16,572 nt of DNA from Lysobacterales bacterium CG_4_10_14_3_um_filter_64_11 (GTDB lineage: Bacteria; Pseudomonadota; Gammaproteobacteria; Xanthomonadales; Xanthomonadaceae), in assembly GCA_002782905.1 (NCBI GenBank), contig PFJA01000050.1, forward strand, positions 1-16,572, read 5' to 3'. Every line of letters starts with the position of its first letter. Position 1 is the first letter of the stretch. Positions 7,246 through 15,422 of this stretch are shown piece after piece. The translations under genes were made by a program, and so were the position numbers. The notes beneath the pieces are model-generated. The model ran no database searches. It was not told the DNA's origin and saw nothing but the letters and a program-made list of their open reading frames with translations.

Positions 7246-7283
7246 TGGGCAAATCGATGCATCGCACGCGCAAGGGATATCCG

Positions 7284-8249
7284 ATGGACAGCACACGGCC
7301 GCACAGCCCGATGCTCGGGGTGGTTTCACTGTTAATGCTGCTGGCAGCTTCCGGCATGGCAATGGCGCAATCGGCTGGCGACGCTGCCGAGCCGAGCGAT
7401 CTTGGCCTGCCCAAGGATTTCGCGCCAGCGCTCGCCGCCGAGTCGGTGGATACCGCGCCGGCACCCATCGCTGCGAACCCCGATGCGATTGACAGCCTGC
7501 TCGCCGAGCTTACCGCTACCAGCGAGGCGATCAAGGAGCAACCCGGCGCGACCGAGGCGACGCAATTTCCGGGTGTTGCCGGCCCGAGCGACTGGATTCA
7601 GGCCATGCGCGTGACGCGCGACGACAACCCGTTGCTGGACAGTGCCTGCAAGGATCAGGCAATGCGCGTGTCGATGGAATCATTGGCTGCGCTGGAAGGC
7701 GCCGAGGGCGAGCATGGCGCCATGCAGGCCGCTGCCGACCATGTACGCCAGCATCAGGGATTCATCAAGGATGGCAGCATCTCGCATGCCGATTACCTGC
7801 GCGAGATTGCCGAGTGCACCAGTTTTTGCGCGCCGCTGGTGGCGCAACTGATGCAATGCCATATTCTCTCGGTAGCGCGCCTGGAGCATGGCATCGTGTT
7901 GTTCGATCTGGGCAGCGACACGGTAACGCCGAGCTTCAAATCCGGGCTGCTCGACACGGTGTCCAAACAGTTGCAGGAAAACGCCGGCCACAAGGCGGTG
8001 CTGATCGGCCGGGCCAGCCAGATTGGCGATTTGCGTCACAACCGCGCCCTGTCGGCACGCCGCGCGCTGGCCGTGAAAGACGTGTTGCTGGGGGCGGGGA
8101 TTGCCGCAGAGCGTATCGAAACCATGTGGTTCGGCTGGGAGCCGCCGCAGATCAGTGATGTGGTTGCCAGCGAATATGGCGTGTCACGGTTGTACGATAC
8201 GGTTGGCCGCGACAAGATCAATCAGAGTGTGGTGGTGGTGATCTACTGA
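7284..8249 (+). CDS. Periplasmic OmpA-domain (C-terminal) protein with cysteine-containing central region
   Basis: The 321-aa product has a signal peptide (cut near AMAQ, residue 29), an Ala/Pro/Glu-rich linker to about residue 100, an unrecognised helical central region, and a C-terminal OmpA-like domain (about 205-321). The OmpA signature is LIGRASQIGDLRHNRALSAR at 240-259, followed by VKDVLLGAGIAAERI. The usual GHTD is replaced by GRAS (242-245), so the peptidoglycan-binding Asp is missing, while the LSARRA arginine remains. Four cysteines (122, 178, 182, 192) sit in the central region, just downstream of a thioredoxin-like gene. ATG 7284 is chosen because AAGGGA lies 6 nt upstream and the signal peptide follows; ATG 7245, overlapping the previous stop, is an alternative. 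No beta-barrel precedes the OmpA domain. Confidence 0.8.
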   Translation: MDSTRPHSPMLGVVSLLMLLAASGMAMAQSAGDAAEPSDLGLPKDFAPALAAESVDTAPAPIAANPDAIDSLLAELTATSEAIKEQPGATEATQFPGVAGPSDWIQAMRVTRDDNPLLDSACKDQAMRVSMESLAALEGAEGEHGAMQAAADHVRQHQGFIKDGSISHADYLREIAECTSFCAPLVAQLMQCHILSVARLEHGIVLFDLGSDTVTPSFKSGLLDTVSKQLQENAGHKAVLIGRASQIGDLRHNRALSARRALAVKDVLLGAGIAAERIETMWFGWEPPQISDVVASEYGVSRLYDTVGRDKINQSVVVVIY

Positions 8250-8275
8250 GCGCCGCGCATGGCAGGTACGCCGCA

Positions 8276-8791
8276 CTACACACGCTCCTGCGCTTGCAAC
8301 AAGGCCAACAGACCGGTAAGCAGCGTGCTGGGGTTGGGCGGACAACCCGGCAGGTACAGATCTACCGGAACCAGTTCGGCCAGATCCCTCGCTACCGCGT
8401 AGCTACCGGCAAAACAGCCGCCGTTGCGCGCGCAGTCACCGACCGCAACCACCCATTTCGGGCTGGGCGTGGCGTGGTAGGTGCGCAGCAGTGCTTCACG
8501 CATATTGCAGGTGATCGGGCCGGTAATCAGCAGCACGTCGGCGTGCCGCGGTGAGGGCACAAAATGCAGGCCGAAGCGTTCCAGATCGTAAAACGCATTG
8601 CTGAGCGCGTTGATTTCCAGTTCGCAGCCATTGCACGATCCGGCATCGATCATGCGGATCGCCAGACTGCGCCCCAAGCGTTGGCGGGCGCGGCCATCGA
8701 GCGCGGCTGCCAACTCGGCCACCGCGTCGGCGGGCGGCGGCGGTTCGGTCAAGGGCAATTGATTCAGACTCTGGAACAGCAGTTTGCGCAT
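8276..8791 (-). CDS. hyfI: Hydrogenase-4-like small subunit (NuoB/HyfI family)
   Basis: The 171-aa protein is the small electron-transfer subunit of a group 4 hydrogenase/complex I-like module. All four ligands of the proximal [4Fe-4S] cluster are present: Cys53 and Cys56 in GSCNGCELE, Cys120 in VGDCARNGG, and Cys150 in LPGCPPNP. The SCNGCE motif and the ITGPITCNMREAL segment place it with the NADH-ubiquinone oxidoreductase 20 kDa/HycG-HyfI family. It is shorter than E. coli HyfI, lacking the C-terminal extension. It is the last gene of a six-gene operon, 12 nt after hyfG, and ends 26 nt from the convergent OmpA-domain gene. It would pass electrons to or from the HyfG site, and an external ferredoxin partner is not encoded here. 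Confidence 0.92.
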   Translation of the reverse strand: MRKLLFQSLNQLPLTEPPPPADAVAELAAALDGRARQRLGRSLAIRMIDAGSCNGCELEINALSNAFYDLERFGLHFVPSPRHADVLLITGPITCNMREALLRTYHATPSPKWVVAVGDCARNGGCFAGSYAVARDLAELVPVDLYLPGCPPNPSTLLTGLLALLQAQERV

Positions 8792-8803
8792 GGTTGATCA
8801 AGA

Positions 8804-10339
8804 TTACAGGTCGTGGCCCGAATAAGAGCAGTTGAACGATTTGTTGCACAGCGGAAAGTCAGCAACGATGTTGCCGTCAATGGCCGCTTCCAACAGCGGC
8901 CAGTGAAACCAGGACGGATCGCGCAAATGACAACGGGCAACCCGGCCGTCGGCGCCGACACGCACCCAGGCCAGCACGTCGCCGCGGAAACCTTCGACCA
9001 GGGCGATGCCCTCAACGATGCCAGCACAAACCGGCAGTGCCATTCGCACTGGGCCGGCGGGTAGCTCGGCAAGAATCTGTTCGATCAGGCGCAGGCTTTG
9101 TTCGACTTCCTCGATACGGATCCAGACGCGGTCGTTGACGTCGCCGTTTTGGCGCACCGGCACGGTAAAGTGCAAGCGGTCGTAAGGCGCGTAACCGGGC
9201 ACGCGGCGGGCGTCGAAATCGCGTCCGGAGGCGCGCCCGACATAGCCACCGGCAGCAAAGGAACGGGCCAGGCCGCCATCAAGTATGCCGGTGCCGACCA
9301 TGCGGTCCTGCAGCGAGGCGGTGCTGTCGTAGAGTTCGATCAGCGCCGGAAAGTGTAGCCGCACTTCGTCGATCAGGGCCTGCACTGCGCCACCGCCACC
9401 CGCGTCGATGTCCGCCACGAGCCCGCCGGGGACCACGCAATCACGCATCTGACGGTGGCCAAAAGCGCTGGCCGCGGCGCGCAGCACGCGTTCGCGCAGC
9501 ACCGCGCAATGCGCCTGCATCAGGCCGAAGCCGGCATCGTTGCAGATCGCGCCGATGTCGCCGAAATGATTGCCAATGCGCTCAAGCTCAGCCATCAGGG
9601 CGCGCAGCCACTGCGCCCGCGGCGGCACCCGCGCCGTACACGCCGATTCAACGGCGTGCGCAAACGCCAGCGCATAGGCAACTGTGCTGTCGCCGCTGAC
9701 CCGGCCGGCCAATTGGCTGGCGCGGGCCAGATCGGCGCCCAGCAGCAGGCGTTCCACGCCTTTGTGCGCATACCCCAGGCGGGCCTCCAGACGCACCACG
9801 ATTTCGCCGCTGGCGGTGATCCGGAAATGGCCGGGCTCGATTATGCCGGCGTGCACCGGGCCAACCGGAATCTGATGCAGGCTGTGGCCTTCGTTGGCGA
9901 GGAAAGCATACCGCCGGCCACCGCCGTCGTTGTGGGTAGCGGCAGCCAGTGGATGCGTCACCGGCCAGCGGCCATGATCGAGCCATGGGCGGGTATCGGG
10001 CAGCCCTTCCGGGACCAGCCCGTACATATCGAACAGTGCGCGCTCCAAGCGCAACGCTGCCGGGTGGCGCAATCCGATCGACGGATAGCAGCGCTCCGGA
10101 CACGGCAGGCTGAGCACGGCAAAACTGACTTCGCGCGGATCGTGCAGCGCCATGTGCACACTATCGACATCGCCCCACAAGCCGAGCAGCGACAGCTCGC
10201 CCACCGCCAACTGCGCCGCCGCCAGATTCCAGTGCTGGCTATCGACCAGCCAGCGCGGCCACGGCCGGTGCCCGGGCACCGGCTGACCCGGGCCGAACCG
10301 GCTCAGTGGCTTGGCAATGGCGATGACGGTGTCAGTCAC
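8804..10339 (-). CDS. hyfG: Hydrogenase-4-like large subunit (NuoCD/HyfG family) lacking canonical NiFe ligands
   Basis: The protein (511 aa from GTG 10339) fuses an N-terminal 30-kDa (NuoC-like) domain, with the HPAALRLERALFDMYGLVPEG signature near residues 92-112, to a 49-kDa/large-subunit domain (about 150-511). RLGYAHKGVERLL (187-199) is the conserved entry to the active site. In true group 4 hydrogenases a RxCGxC follows; here it is RVSGDST (213-219), so both N-terminal NiFe cysteines are gone. The C-terminus is FPLCNKSFNCSYSGHDL with Cys498 and Cys504 in a CX5C spacing rather than CxxC. It is therefore probably not a hydrogenase but an energy-converting-hydrogenase-related subunit. Start: GTG 10339 has GGATGAG 9 nt upstream; ATG 10372, overlapping hyfF by 23 nt, would add 11 residues and is the alternative. 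Confidence 0.9.
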   Translation of the reverse strand: MTDTVIAIAKPLSRFGPGQPVPGHRPWPRWLVDSQHWNLAAAQLAVGELSLLGLWGDVDSVHMALHDPREVSFAVLSLPCPERCYPSIGLRHPAALRLERALFDMYGLVPEGLPDTRPWLDHGRWPVTHPLAAATHNDGGGRRYAFLANEGHSLHQIPVGPVHAGIIEPGHFRITASGEIVVRLEARLGYAHKGVERLLLGADLARASQLAGRVSGDSTVAYALAFAHAVESACTARVPPRAQWLRALMAELERIGNHFGDIGAICNDAGFGLMQAHCAVLRERVLRAAASAFGHRQMRDCVVPGGLVADIDAGGGGAVQALIDEVRLHFPALIELYDSTASLQDRMVGTGILDGGLARSFAAGGYVGRASGRDFDARRVPGYAPYDRLHFTVPVRQNGDVNDRVWIRIEEVEQSLRLIEQILAELPAGPVRMALPVCAGIVEGIALVEGFRGDVLAWVRVGADGRVARCHLRDPSWFHWPLLEAAIDGNIVADFPLCNKSFNCSYSGHDL

Positions 10340-10349
10340 GTGATCGATC

Positions 10350-11801
10350 TCATCCGAGCATGGCCGCCACATGCTGGAACCACAGCACCAGCGCGGGGGG
10401 CAAGTACAAACCAGCGCTCAACACCAGCGCCAGATGGGCGTACAGCGGCACATACGAAGCCTTGACCGCAGCGGTGCTGCCGCTGGGCTCGCCAAACGCC
10501 AGCGCGGTCAGCCGCAACAGCAGTGCACCGAACGCAACCAGCAGGCCAAGCACCAGTGGCAGGGCCAGCCACGGCGCGTGCGCAATGGTCGAACTGACAA
10601 CCAGAAATTCGCTCATGAAGATGCCCATCGGCGGTACCCCGGCGATCGCCAGCACGCCGCCGACCAGGCCCCAACCGAGCAGCGGGTGGGTCTGGGTCAG
10701 CCCACGGATATCGGCGATGTTCTGGGTGCCCTTGATTTGGGCGACGTGGCCGACCGCAAAAAAGATCGCCGATTTGGTCAGGCTGTGCATGACCATGTGC
10801 AGCAATCCGGCAAAGTTGGCAATCACGCCGCCCATGCCGAATGCGAACGTGATGATTCCCATGTGTTCGATCGAGGAATAAGCAAACAGCCGCTTGATGT
10901 CGCGTCGACGATAGAGCATGAATGCGGCAAACACCAGCGAGACCAGGCCCATGATCATCATCAGCGGCCCCGGCGCCAACGCCCCCGGGCTGGCGGCGAG
11001 CAGCAACTTGTAACGCAGCAGGGCGTACAGGGCGACATTGAGCAACAACCCCGACAACACCGCCGAGATCGGCGTTGGACCCTCGGCATGGGCATCGGGC
11101 AGCCAGGCGTGCAGCGGCGCCAGCCCCATCTTGGTGCCATAGCCGAGCAACAGAAACACAAATGCCAGATTCAACAGGGCCGGATCAAAGGCCGCCACGT
11201 TTTGCATCAGCACTGTCCACAGCATGGCGTTGTTGCCTTCACCGACTACCGGTTGTGCCGCCATGTACACCAGAATGGTGCCGAACAAGGCCAGCGCGAT
11301 GCCAACACTGCCGAGTATGAAATATTTCCAGGCCGCTTCCAACGCCGCTGGGGTGCGATAGATGCCAACCATCAGCACCGTGGTCAGTGTCGCCACTTCC
11401 ACGCCAACCCACATCAGCCCGAGATTGTTGGCGACGAAGGCCAGGTTCATGGCGAACGCCAGTACCTGATACATCGCATGGTAGAAGCGCAGGTAGGGTG
11501 CCGGCAGCTTGCCGGTCTCCAACTCATGGCCGATATAGCTGGCGCTGAACACGCTGGTGGTGAACGCGACGAAGGTATTGAGCACAATGAATACGATGTT
11601 CAGATCATCGACCAGCAGATAATTGCCCGGTGGCGGACGCTCGACAAAAAACAGCGATGACGCCGCCAACAGGGTCGCCAGCGCTGCCAGCACATTGATG
11701 CGTGCCGACACTTTGTAGTTGGGCAGCAGCGCCAGTACAGGCGCACTCAGCAGTGGAATCAACACCACCATCAACACCGGATCGAAGGCCCAGGCACCCA
11801 C
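10350..11801 (-). CDS. hyfF: Hydrogenase-4-like membrane subunit F (NuoN/M antiporter-like)
   Basis: This 483-aa polytopic membrane protein belongs to the Mrp-antiporter/complex I proton-channel family. Expected functional residues are visible: Glu135 in the membrane segment WVGVEVATL, Lys159 in AWKYF, and Lys224/His231 in TKMGLAPLHAWLPDAHAEGPTP, the strongest family signature. YRRRDIKRLFAYSSIEHMGI is the second conserved block. It should carry one ion-translocation half-channel in the membrane arm. The GTG start at 11801 shares one base with the hyfE stop (TAGTG), suggesting reinitiation coupling. It is somewhat shorter than E. coli HyfF (about 526 aa). Confidence 0.92.
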   Translation of the reverse strand: MGAWAFDPVLMVVLIPLLSAPVLALLPNYKVSARINVLAALATLLAASSLFFVERPPPGNYLLVDDLNIVFIVLNTFVAFTTSVFSASYIGHELETGKLPAPYLRFYHAMYQVLAFAMNLAFVANNLGLMWVGVEVATLTTVLMVGIYRTPAALEAAWKYFILGSVGIALALFGTILVYMAAQPVVGEGNNAMLWTVLMQNVAAFDPALLNLAFVFLLLGYGTKMGLAPLHAWLPDAHAEGPTPISAVLSGLLLNVALYALLRYKLLLAASPGALAPGPLMMIMGLVSLVFAAFMLYRRRDIKRLFAYSSIEHMGIITFAFGMGGVIANFAGLLHMVMHSLTKSAIFFAVGHVAQIKGTQNIADIRGLTQTHPLLGWGLVGGVLAIAGVPPMGIFMSEFLVVSSTIAHAPWLALPLVLGLLVAFGALLLRLTALAFGEPSGSTAAVKASYVPLYAHLALVLSAGLYLPPALVLWFQHVAAMLG

Positions 11802-12460
11802 TATTGGCCCCCACGATGGCTATCGAGCGCACTCAAATCGACGGTATCGAAGCGCTCGCGGATGCGGAACAGGAAAATACCAATGACGATGAACGCAATC
11901 AGCACCGAGAACGCCACGCTGATCTCGACCACCAGCGGCATGCCCTTGGCACCGGTCGCCGCCAGCACCAGGCCATTTTCCAGTGACATGAAACCGATCA
12001 CCTGGCCGACCGCGTTGCGCCGGGTCACCATCATCAACATGCCGAGCAGAATCACCGACAGCGCAAATGCCAGATCTTCGCGCGCCACCGGTGCGGCGTT
12101 GCCAGTCACCCGCAACATCACCACCATCGACAAGGCGACCAGACCGATACCGATGAACATGGTCGAGCCGATGCCGACCACCGGCTCGATCTCGCGGTGG
12201 ATACCGAGTTGCTTGATGATGCGGTGCAGTGCCACCGGAATGACAATCGCCTTGAACAGCAGCGCAATCGCTGCCGTGATGTACAGGTGCGGCGCCTGCT
12301 GCATGTATGCCTGCCAGGCCACCGACAGTGCCAGCAGCACCGCCTGCACGGCGAAAATATTGATCAGTGCAGACAGCCGATCCTGATACAGCATCATGAA
12401 ACTGACCAGCACCAGGCCTCCGGCCAGTGCATGGGCGATGTCGAAAACCAGACGTTCCAC
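11801..12460 (-). CDS. hyfE: Hydrogenase-4-like membrane subunit E (NuoK-like)
   Basis: The 219-aa membrane protein matches HyfE in length (E. coli about 216 aa). It has several hydrophobic segments; the C-terminal half is NuoK-like with RRNAVGQVIGFMSLENG (147-163) carrying Glu161, and PLVVEISVAF (175-184) carrying Glu179, the pair of buried glutamates expected for proton transfer. It starts with GTG at 12460, sharing one base with the hyfC TAG, and its own TAG shares a base with the hyfF GTG. The same overlap is used twice in a row. The charged C-terminal tail (RIRERFDTVDLSALDSHRGG) should lie outside the membrane. Confidence 0.9.
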   Translation of the reverse strand: MERLVFDIAHALAGGLVLVSFMMLYQDRLSALINIFAVQAVLLALSVAWQAYMQQAPHLYITAAIALLFKAIVIPVALHRIIKQLGIHREIEPVVGIGSTMFIGIGLVALSMVVMLRVTGNAAPVAREDLAFALSVILLGMLMMVTRRNAVGQVIGFMSLENGLVLAATGAKGMPLVVEISVAFSVLIAFIVIGIFLFRIRERFDTVDLSALDSHRGGQ

Positions 12461-13416
12461 TACAGGCCCCTTGATACAAACAACAGCAGTGTGCCGAGCA
12501 GGCCCAGCATCAGTGCCGCGCCCAGGAACTGCGAGACGCGGAACACCCGCATCTTGGCGATCACGGTCTCGAACAGCGCCAGCAATATGCCGAACAACGT
12601 CAACTTCAGCAGATAGCTGAGAATGCCGAACCCATACTCGACCGGCGTGCCCCCTTGTGGCGCGATCCCCCAGGGCACGAACACGCTGGCAATCAGCGAC
12701 ACATAGAGCAGCAGTTTGAGCGAGCCGCCAAACTCGATCATCGCCAGATGGCGACCCGAGTATTCGAGCACCATCGCCTCATGCACCATGGTCAGTTCCA
12801 GGTGCGAGGTCGGATTGTCCACTGGAATGCGCGCATTCTCGGCCAACGCCACCATGATCAATGCGACCAGTGCCAGCGCCAGTGAGATGCGCATGCCGAC
12901 GTCGGCACTGGCCAGAAAAACGGAAACGGTCGAGAGCTGGGTGGAGCCCGCAATCAGCGCGACGGTGAACACGATCAACAGCATCGCGGGTTCGGCGAGC
13001 GAGGCGATCATCACTTCGCGACTGGACCCGATACCGCCAAAGCTGGTGCCAATATCCATGCCCGAGAGCGCCAGGAAAAACCGTGCGCTACCCAGCAACG
13101 CAATGATCGCGATCAGGTCGGCGGCCCAGTTGAACATCAGGCCCGTGGCAAACGTCGGCACCAGCGTGGCTGCCACCCAAGTCGCCGCAAAAATCAGGTA
13201 CGGCGCCACCCGAAACAACCAGGAGGCGTTGTCCGCCAATACCACTTCCTTGCGCGACAGGCGCAGCAGATCCCGGTAGGGCTGCAACAGCGGCGGCCCC
13301 TGTCGACGCAACAACCGCGACTTGGTCTTGCGCACCAAGCCGGTAAGCAACGGTGCCAATGCCAGCACCAAGGCCATTTGCAAGGCCTGCACCAGGACGT
13401 CGAGGATCACGGCCAT
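12460..13416 (-). CDS. hyfC: Hydrogenase-4-like membrane subunit C (NuoH-like)
   Basis: The 318-aa protein is the NuoH/HycD-HyfC family member that anchors the peripheral arm to the membrane arm. It has about eight hydrophobic helices. Family segments are KSRLLRRQGPPLLQPYRDL (32-50), which marks the hydrogenase type, and the acidic loop from ENARIPVD to LELTMVHEAMVLEYSG (193-221), matching the NuoH loop that connects the redox core to the ion channels. The ATG at 13416 overlaps the end of hyfB by 10 nt. All residues expected for coupling look intact, so the membrane machinery appears functional even though the catalytic ligands of HyfG are lost. Confidence 0.92.
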   Translation of the reverse strand: MAVILDVLVQALQMALVLALAPLLTGLVRKTKSRLLRRQGPPLLQPYRDLLRLSRKEVVLADNASWLFRVAPYLIFAATWVAATLVPTFATGLMFNWAADLIAIIALLGSARFFLALSGMDIGTSFGGIGSSREVMIASLAEPAMLLIVFTVALIAGSTQLSTVSVFLASADVGMRISLALALVALIMVALAENARIPVDNPTSHLELTMVHEAMVLEYSGRHLAMIEFGGSLKLLLYVSLIASVFVPWGIAPQGGTPVEYGFGILSYLLKLTLFGILLALFETVIAKMRVFRVSQFLGAALMLGLLGTLLLFVSRGL

Positions 13417-15422
13417 ATCGCAAGCACCAGCAGCAGCGTGATCAGGGTGAGGAATACCAGGCTCAAGTAACGCCGGATGGTGAGAAACTGCACCCGGTTG
13501 ATCTGTTCGGCGCCAAACTGCACGCCGCGCACCACCGGCAAATACAGCAACTCCCAGATGCGGTCACCCAGCGTGGCGACAAACCGTGCCGGCCGGATGT
13601 CGCCCGGGGCAGGCAGATCCAACTGCTCGCGCAGGCGAAACGCCAATTCACCGAACACCCGACGAATTGGCTGCGCAAAACTGCCGGCGGTGTACTGCGT
13701 CGCCGGATCGGCATCGGGGAAGCCGCAGTCCCAGGCTGGCGCTCGACGCAAGGCACGCGAGGCATAACGATGGATCACCAATGCCGCCAGCGTACCGGAC
13801 AGGGCAATGAACACGAACACCAGCAGGCCGTTGTACGAACTGCGACTGGCGGTGATCGGGATGATCGACAGCCAGGGGATGCTCGCCTGCATCGGCATCC
13901 GGTCGCCGATCAGCGATACCGTTACCGGCGCCAGTGCATCGATCACCAGACCCGGCAAAATGCCGGCCAGCAGGCACAACAACGCAAAACTCAGCATGGT
14001 CAGCAACGAATAGCGATCCACCTCGTGTGCCTGCATCGCCGCCGCCGAGCGCGGCCGGCCGAGGAAGGTGACGCCGAATGCCTTGACGAAACAGGCGGCC
14101 GCCAGCGCCGCCGACAGTGCCAGCAATCCGCCCACCGCCGGTACCATGATCTTGAGCCCCCACTGCGGCAGATCGGTGCTTTGCAAGATCGCCTGAAAGG
14201 TCAGCCATTCCGAAACAAAGCCATTCAGCGGTGGCAGCGCCGAGATCGCGACGCAGCCGACCAGAAACGCGAAACTGGTGTACGGCATGCGATGAATCAG
14301 GCCGCCAAGTTGTTCCATGTCGCGCTGACCGGTGGCCGTCAGTACCGCACCGGCACCGAAAAACAGCAGGCTCTTGAACAGGGAGTGATTGAATACATGA
14401 AACAGCGCTGCGGTCAGCGCCAGTGCCGCGGCGCCGCTCATGGCATTGGTCTGAAATGCCAGCGCCAGCCCCAAGCCGATGTAGATGATGCCGATGTTTT
14501 CCACCGTGTGATAGGCAAGCAGACGCTTCAAGTCGTGTTGCATCAGCGCATAAATCACCCCCAGCACGGTGGAGATGCCGCCGAGGCACAATACCAGCAG
14601 GCCCCACCACCAAGCGGGTTCGCCGAGCAAATCGAAAATGATCCGCATCGATCCGTACACCGCCACCTTGGTCATCACCCCGCTCATCAGTGCGGAGACG
14701 TGGCTGGGCGCGGCGGGATGCGCCAACGGCAACCAAACGTGCAGCGGCACCAGACCGGCTTTTGAGCCCGCTCCCAGCAGCACCAGCACCAGCACCAGCC
14801 CGGACAGCGCCGGTGAGTGCGCCGCCGCGCGCATCGCGTCGAAACCATAGTGGCCGTCGGGGCCGGCCAATAACCCGAACGCGAGCAACAAGGCCAAGGT
14901 GCCGAAGCTGGCCATGACCAGGTAGATGTAGGCCGCGCGGGTGTTTTCATGGTCGCGGTGTTGGGTCATCACCAGTGCCCACGAGGTCAGCGACATGAAC
15001 TCCCAACACAGCAAGAACGTAAACGCATCGTCAGCCAGTACGACCAGATTCATGCCGGCCAGGAATGCCGCATAAAACGGCAGTACGCGGTGCGGGGCGG
15101 TTTCGTGACGACCATAGCCGAGCGCGTAGACGCTGGCCGCTGCGCCGCCCAGGTTGACCACGATCAGAAAAAAGGTGGCCAGCGCATCAAGCCGGAAATG
15201 GGCGCCCAACCACGGCAGACCCAGCGGCAAAACCCGCACGCTGGTGCCGGCGTCGGGCGCGAGCAGATGCAGCACGAGCAGGCCCAGCGCCGCGGCGCAC
15301 AGCGCGGCGCAGGCGACGTACACCGCGTGGCTTGCCCAGCGCATCTGGCTGAATGTCACCGCCGCCACGGCGGTGGCCAGCAAGGCTGCAACCACCCACA
15401 GCAGCATGACCACGGGTGTCAT
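13407..15422 (-). CDS. hyfB: Hydrogenase-4-like membrane subunit B (NuoL/M antiporter-like)
   Basis: The 671-aa polytopic protein matches E. coli HyfB in length (672 aa). The antiporter-like core has Glu141 in LLCWEFMSLTSW, Lys221 and His228 in SKAGLVPLHVWLPLAHPAAP, Lys252 in SGVMTKV, and MQHDLKRLLAYHTVENIGI in a later helix; the C-terminal part (from about 580) carries the HyfB-type extension with WDCGFPDADPATQYTAGSF. ATG 15422 is chosen because MTPVVMLLW begins the first membrane helix; the open frame continues upstream to 15545 with no SD. The ribosome binding site is weak, and a 21-codon reading frame ends at the start as ATGA, so translational coupling is possible. First gene of the hyf operon, behind a long leader. 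Confidence 0.92.
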   Translation of the reverse strand: MTPVVMLLWVVAALLATAVAAVTFSQMRWASHAVYVACAALCAAALGLLVLHLLAPDAGTSVRVLPLGLPWLGAHFRLDALATFFLIVVNLGGAAASVYALGYGRHETAPHRVLPFYAAFLAGMNLVVLADDAFTFLLCWEFMSLTSWALVMTQHRDHENTRAAYIYLVMASFGTLALLLAFGLLAGPDGHYGFDAMRAAAHSPALSGLVLVLVLLGAGSKAGLVPLHVWLPLAHPAAPSHVSALMSGVMTKVAVYGSMRIIFDLLGEPAWWWGLLVLCLGGISTVLGVIYALMQHDLKRLLAYHTVENIGIIYIGLGLALAFQTNAMSGAAALALTAALFHVFNHSLFKSLLFFGAGAVLTATGQRDMEQLGGLIHRMPYTSFAFLVGCVAISALPPLNGFVSEWLTFQAILQSTDLPQWGLKIMVPAVGGLLALSAALAAACFVKAFGVTFLGRPRSAAAMQAHEVDRYSLLTMLSFALLCLLAGILPGLVIDALAPVTVSLIGDRMPMQASIPWLSIIPITASRSSYNGLLVFVFIALSGTLAALVIHRYASRALRRAPAWDCGFPDADPATQYTAGSFAQPIRRVFGELAFRLREQLDLPAPGDIRPARFVATLGDRIWELLYLPVVRGVQFGAEQINRVQFLTIRRYLSLVFLTLITLLLVLAIWP

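Noticed and set aside
9455..10465. 336-codon plus-strand frame over hyfG
   Set aside because: It is antisense to a conserved domain protein and crosses into hyfF; the composition is unlike a real protein.
10371..11660. 429-codon plus-strand frame over hyfF
   Set aside because: It is antisense to a conserved membrane subunit and very rich in Gln, His and Arg, which is the mirror image of a hydrophobic gene.
13353..14765. 470-codon plus-strand frame over hyfB/hyfC
   Set aside because: It has the same mirror-image composition opposite conserved membrane genes; no ribosome binding site or family is visible.
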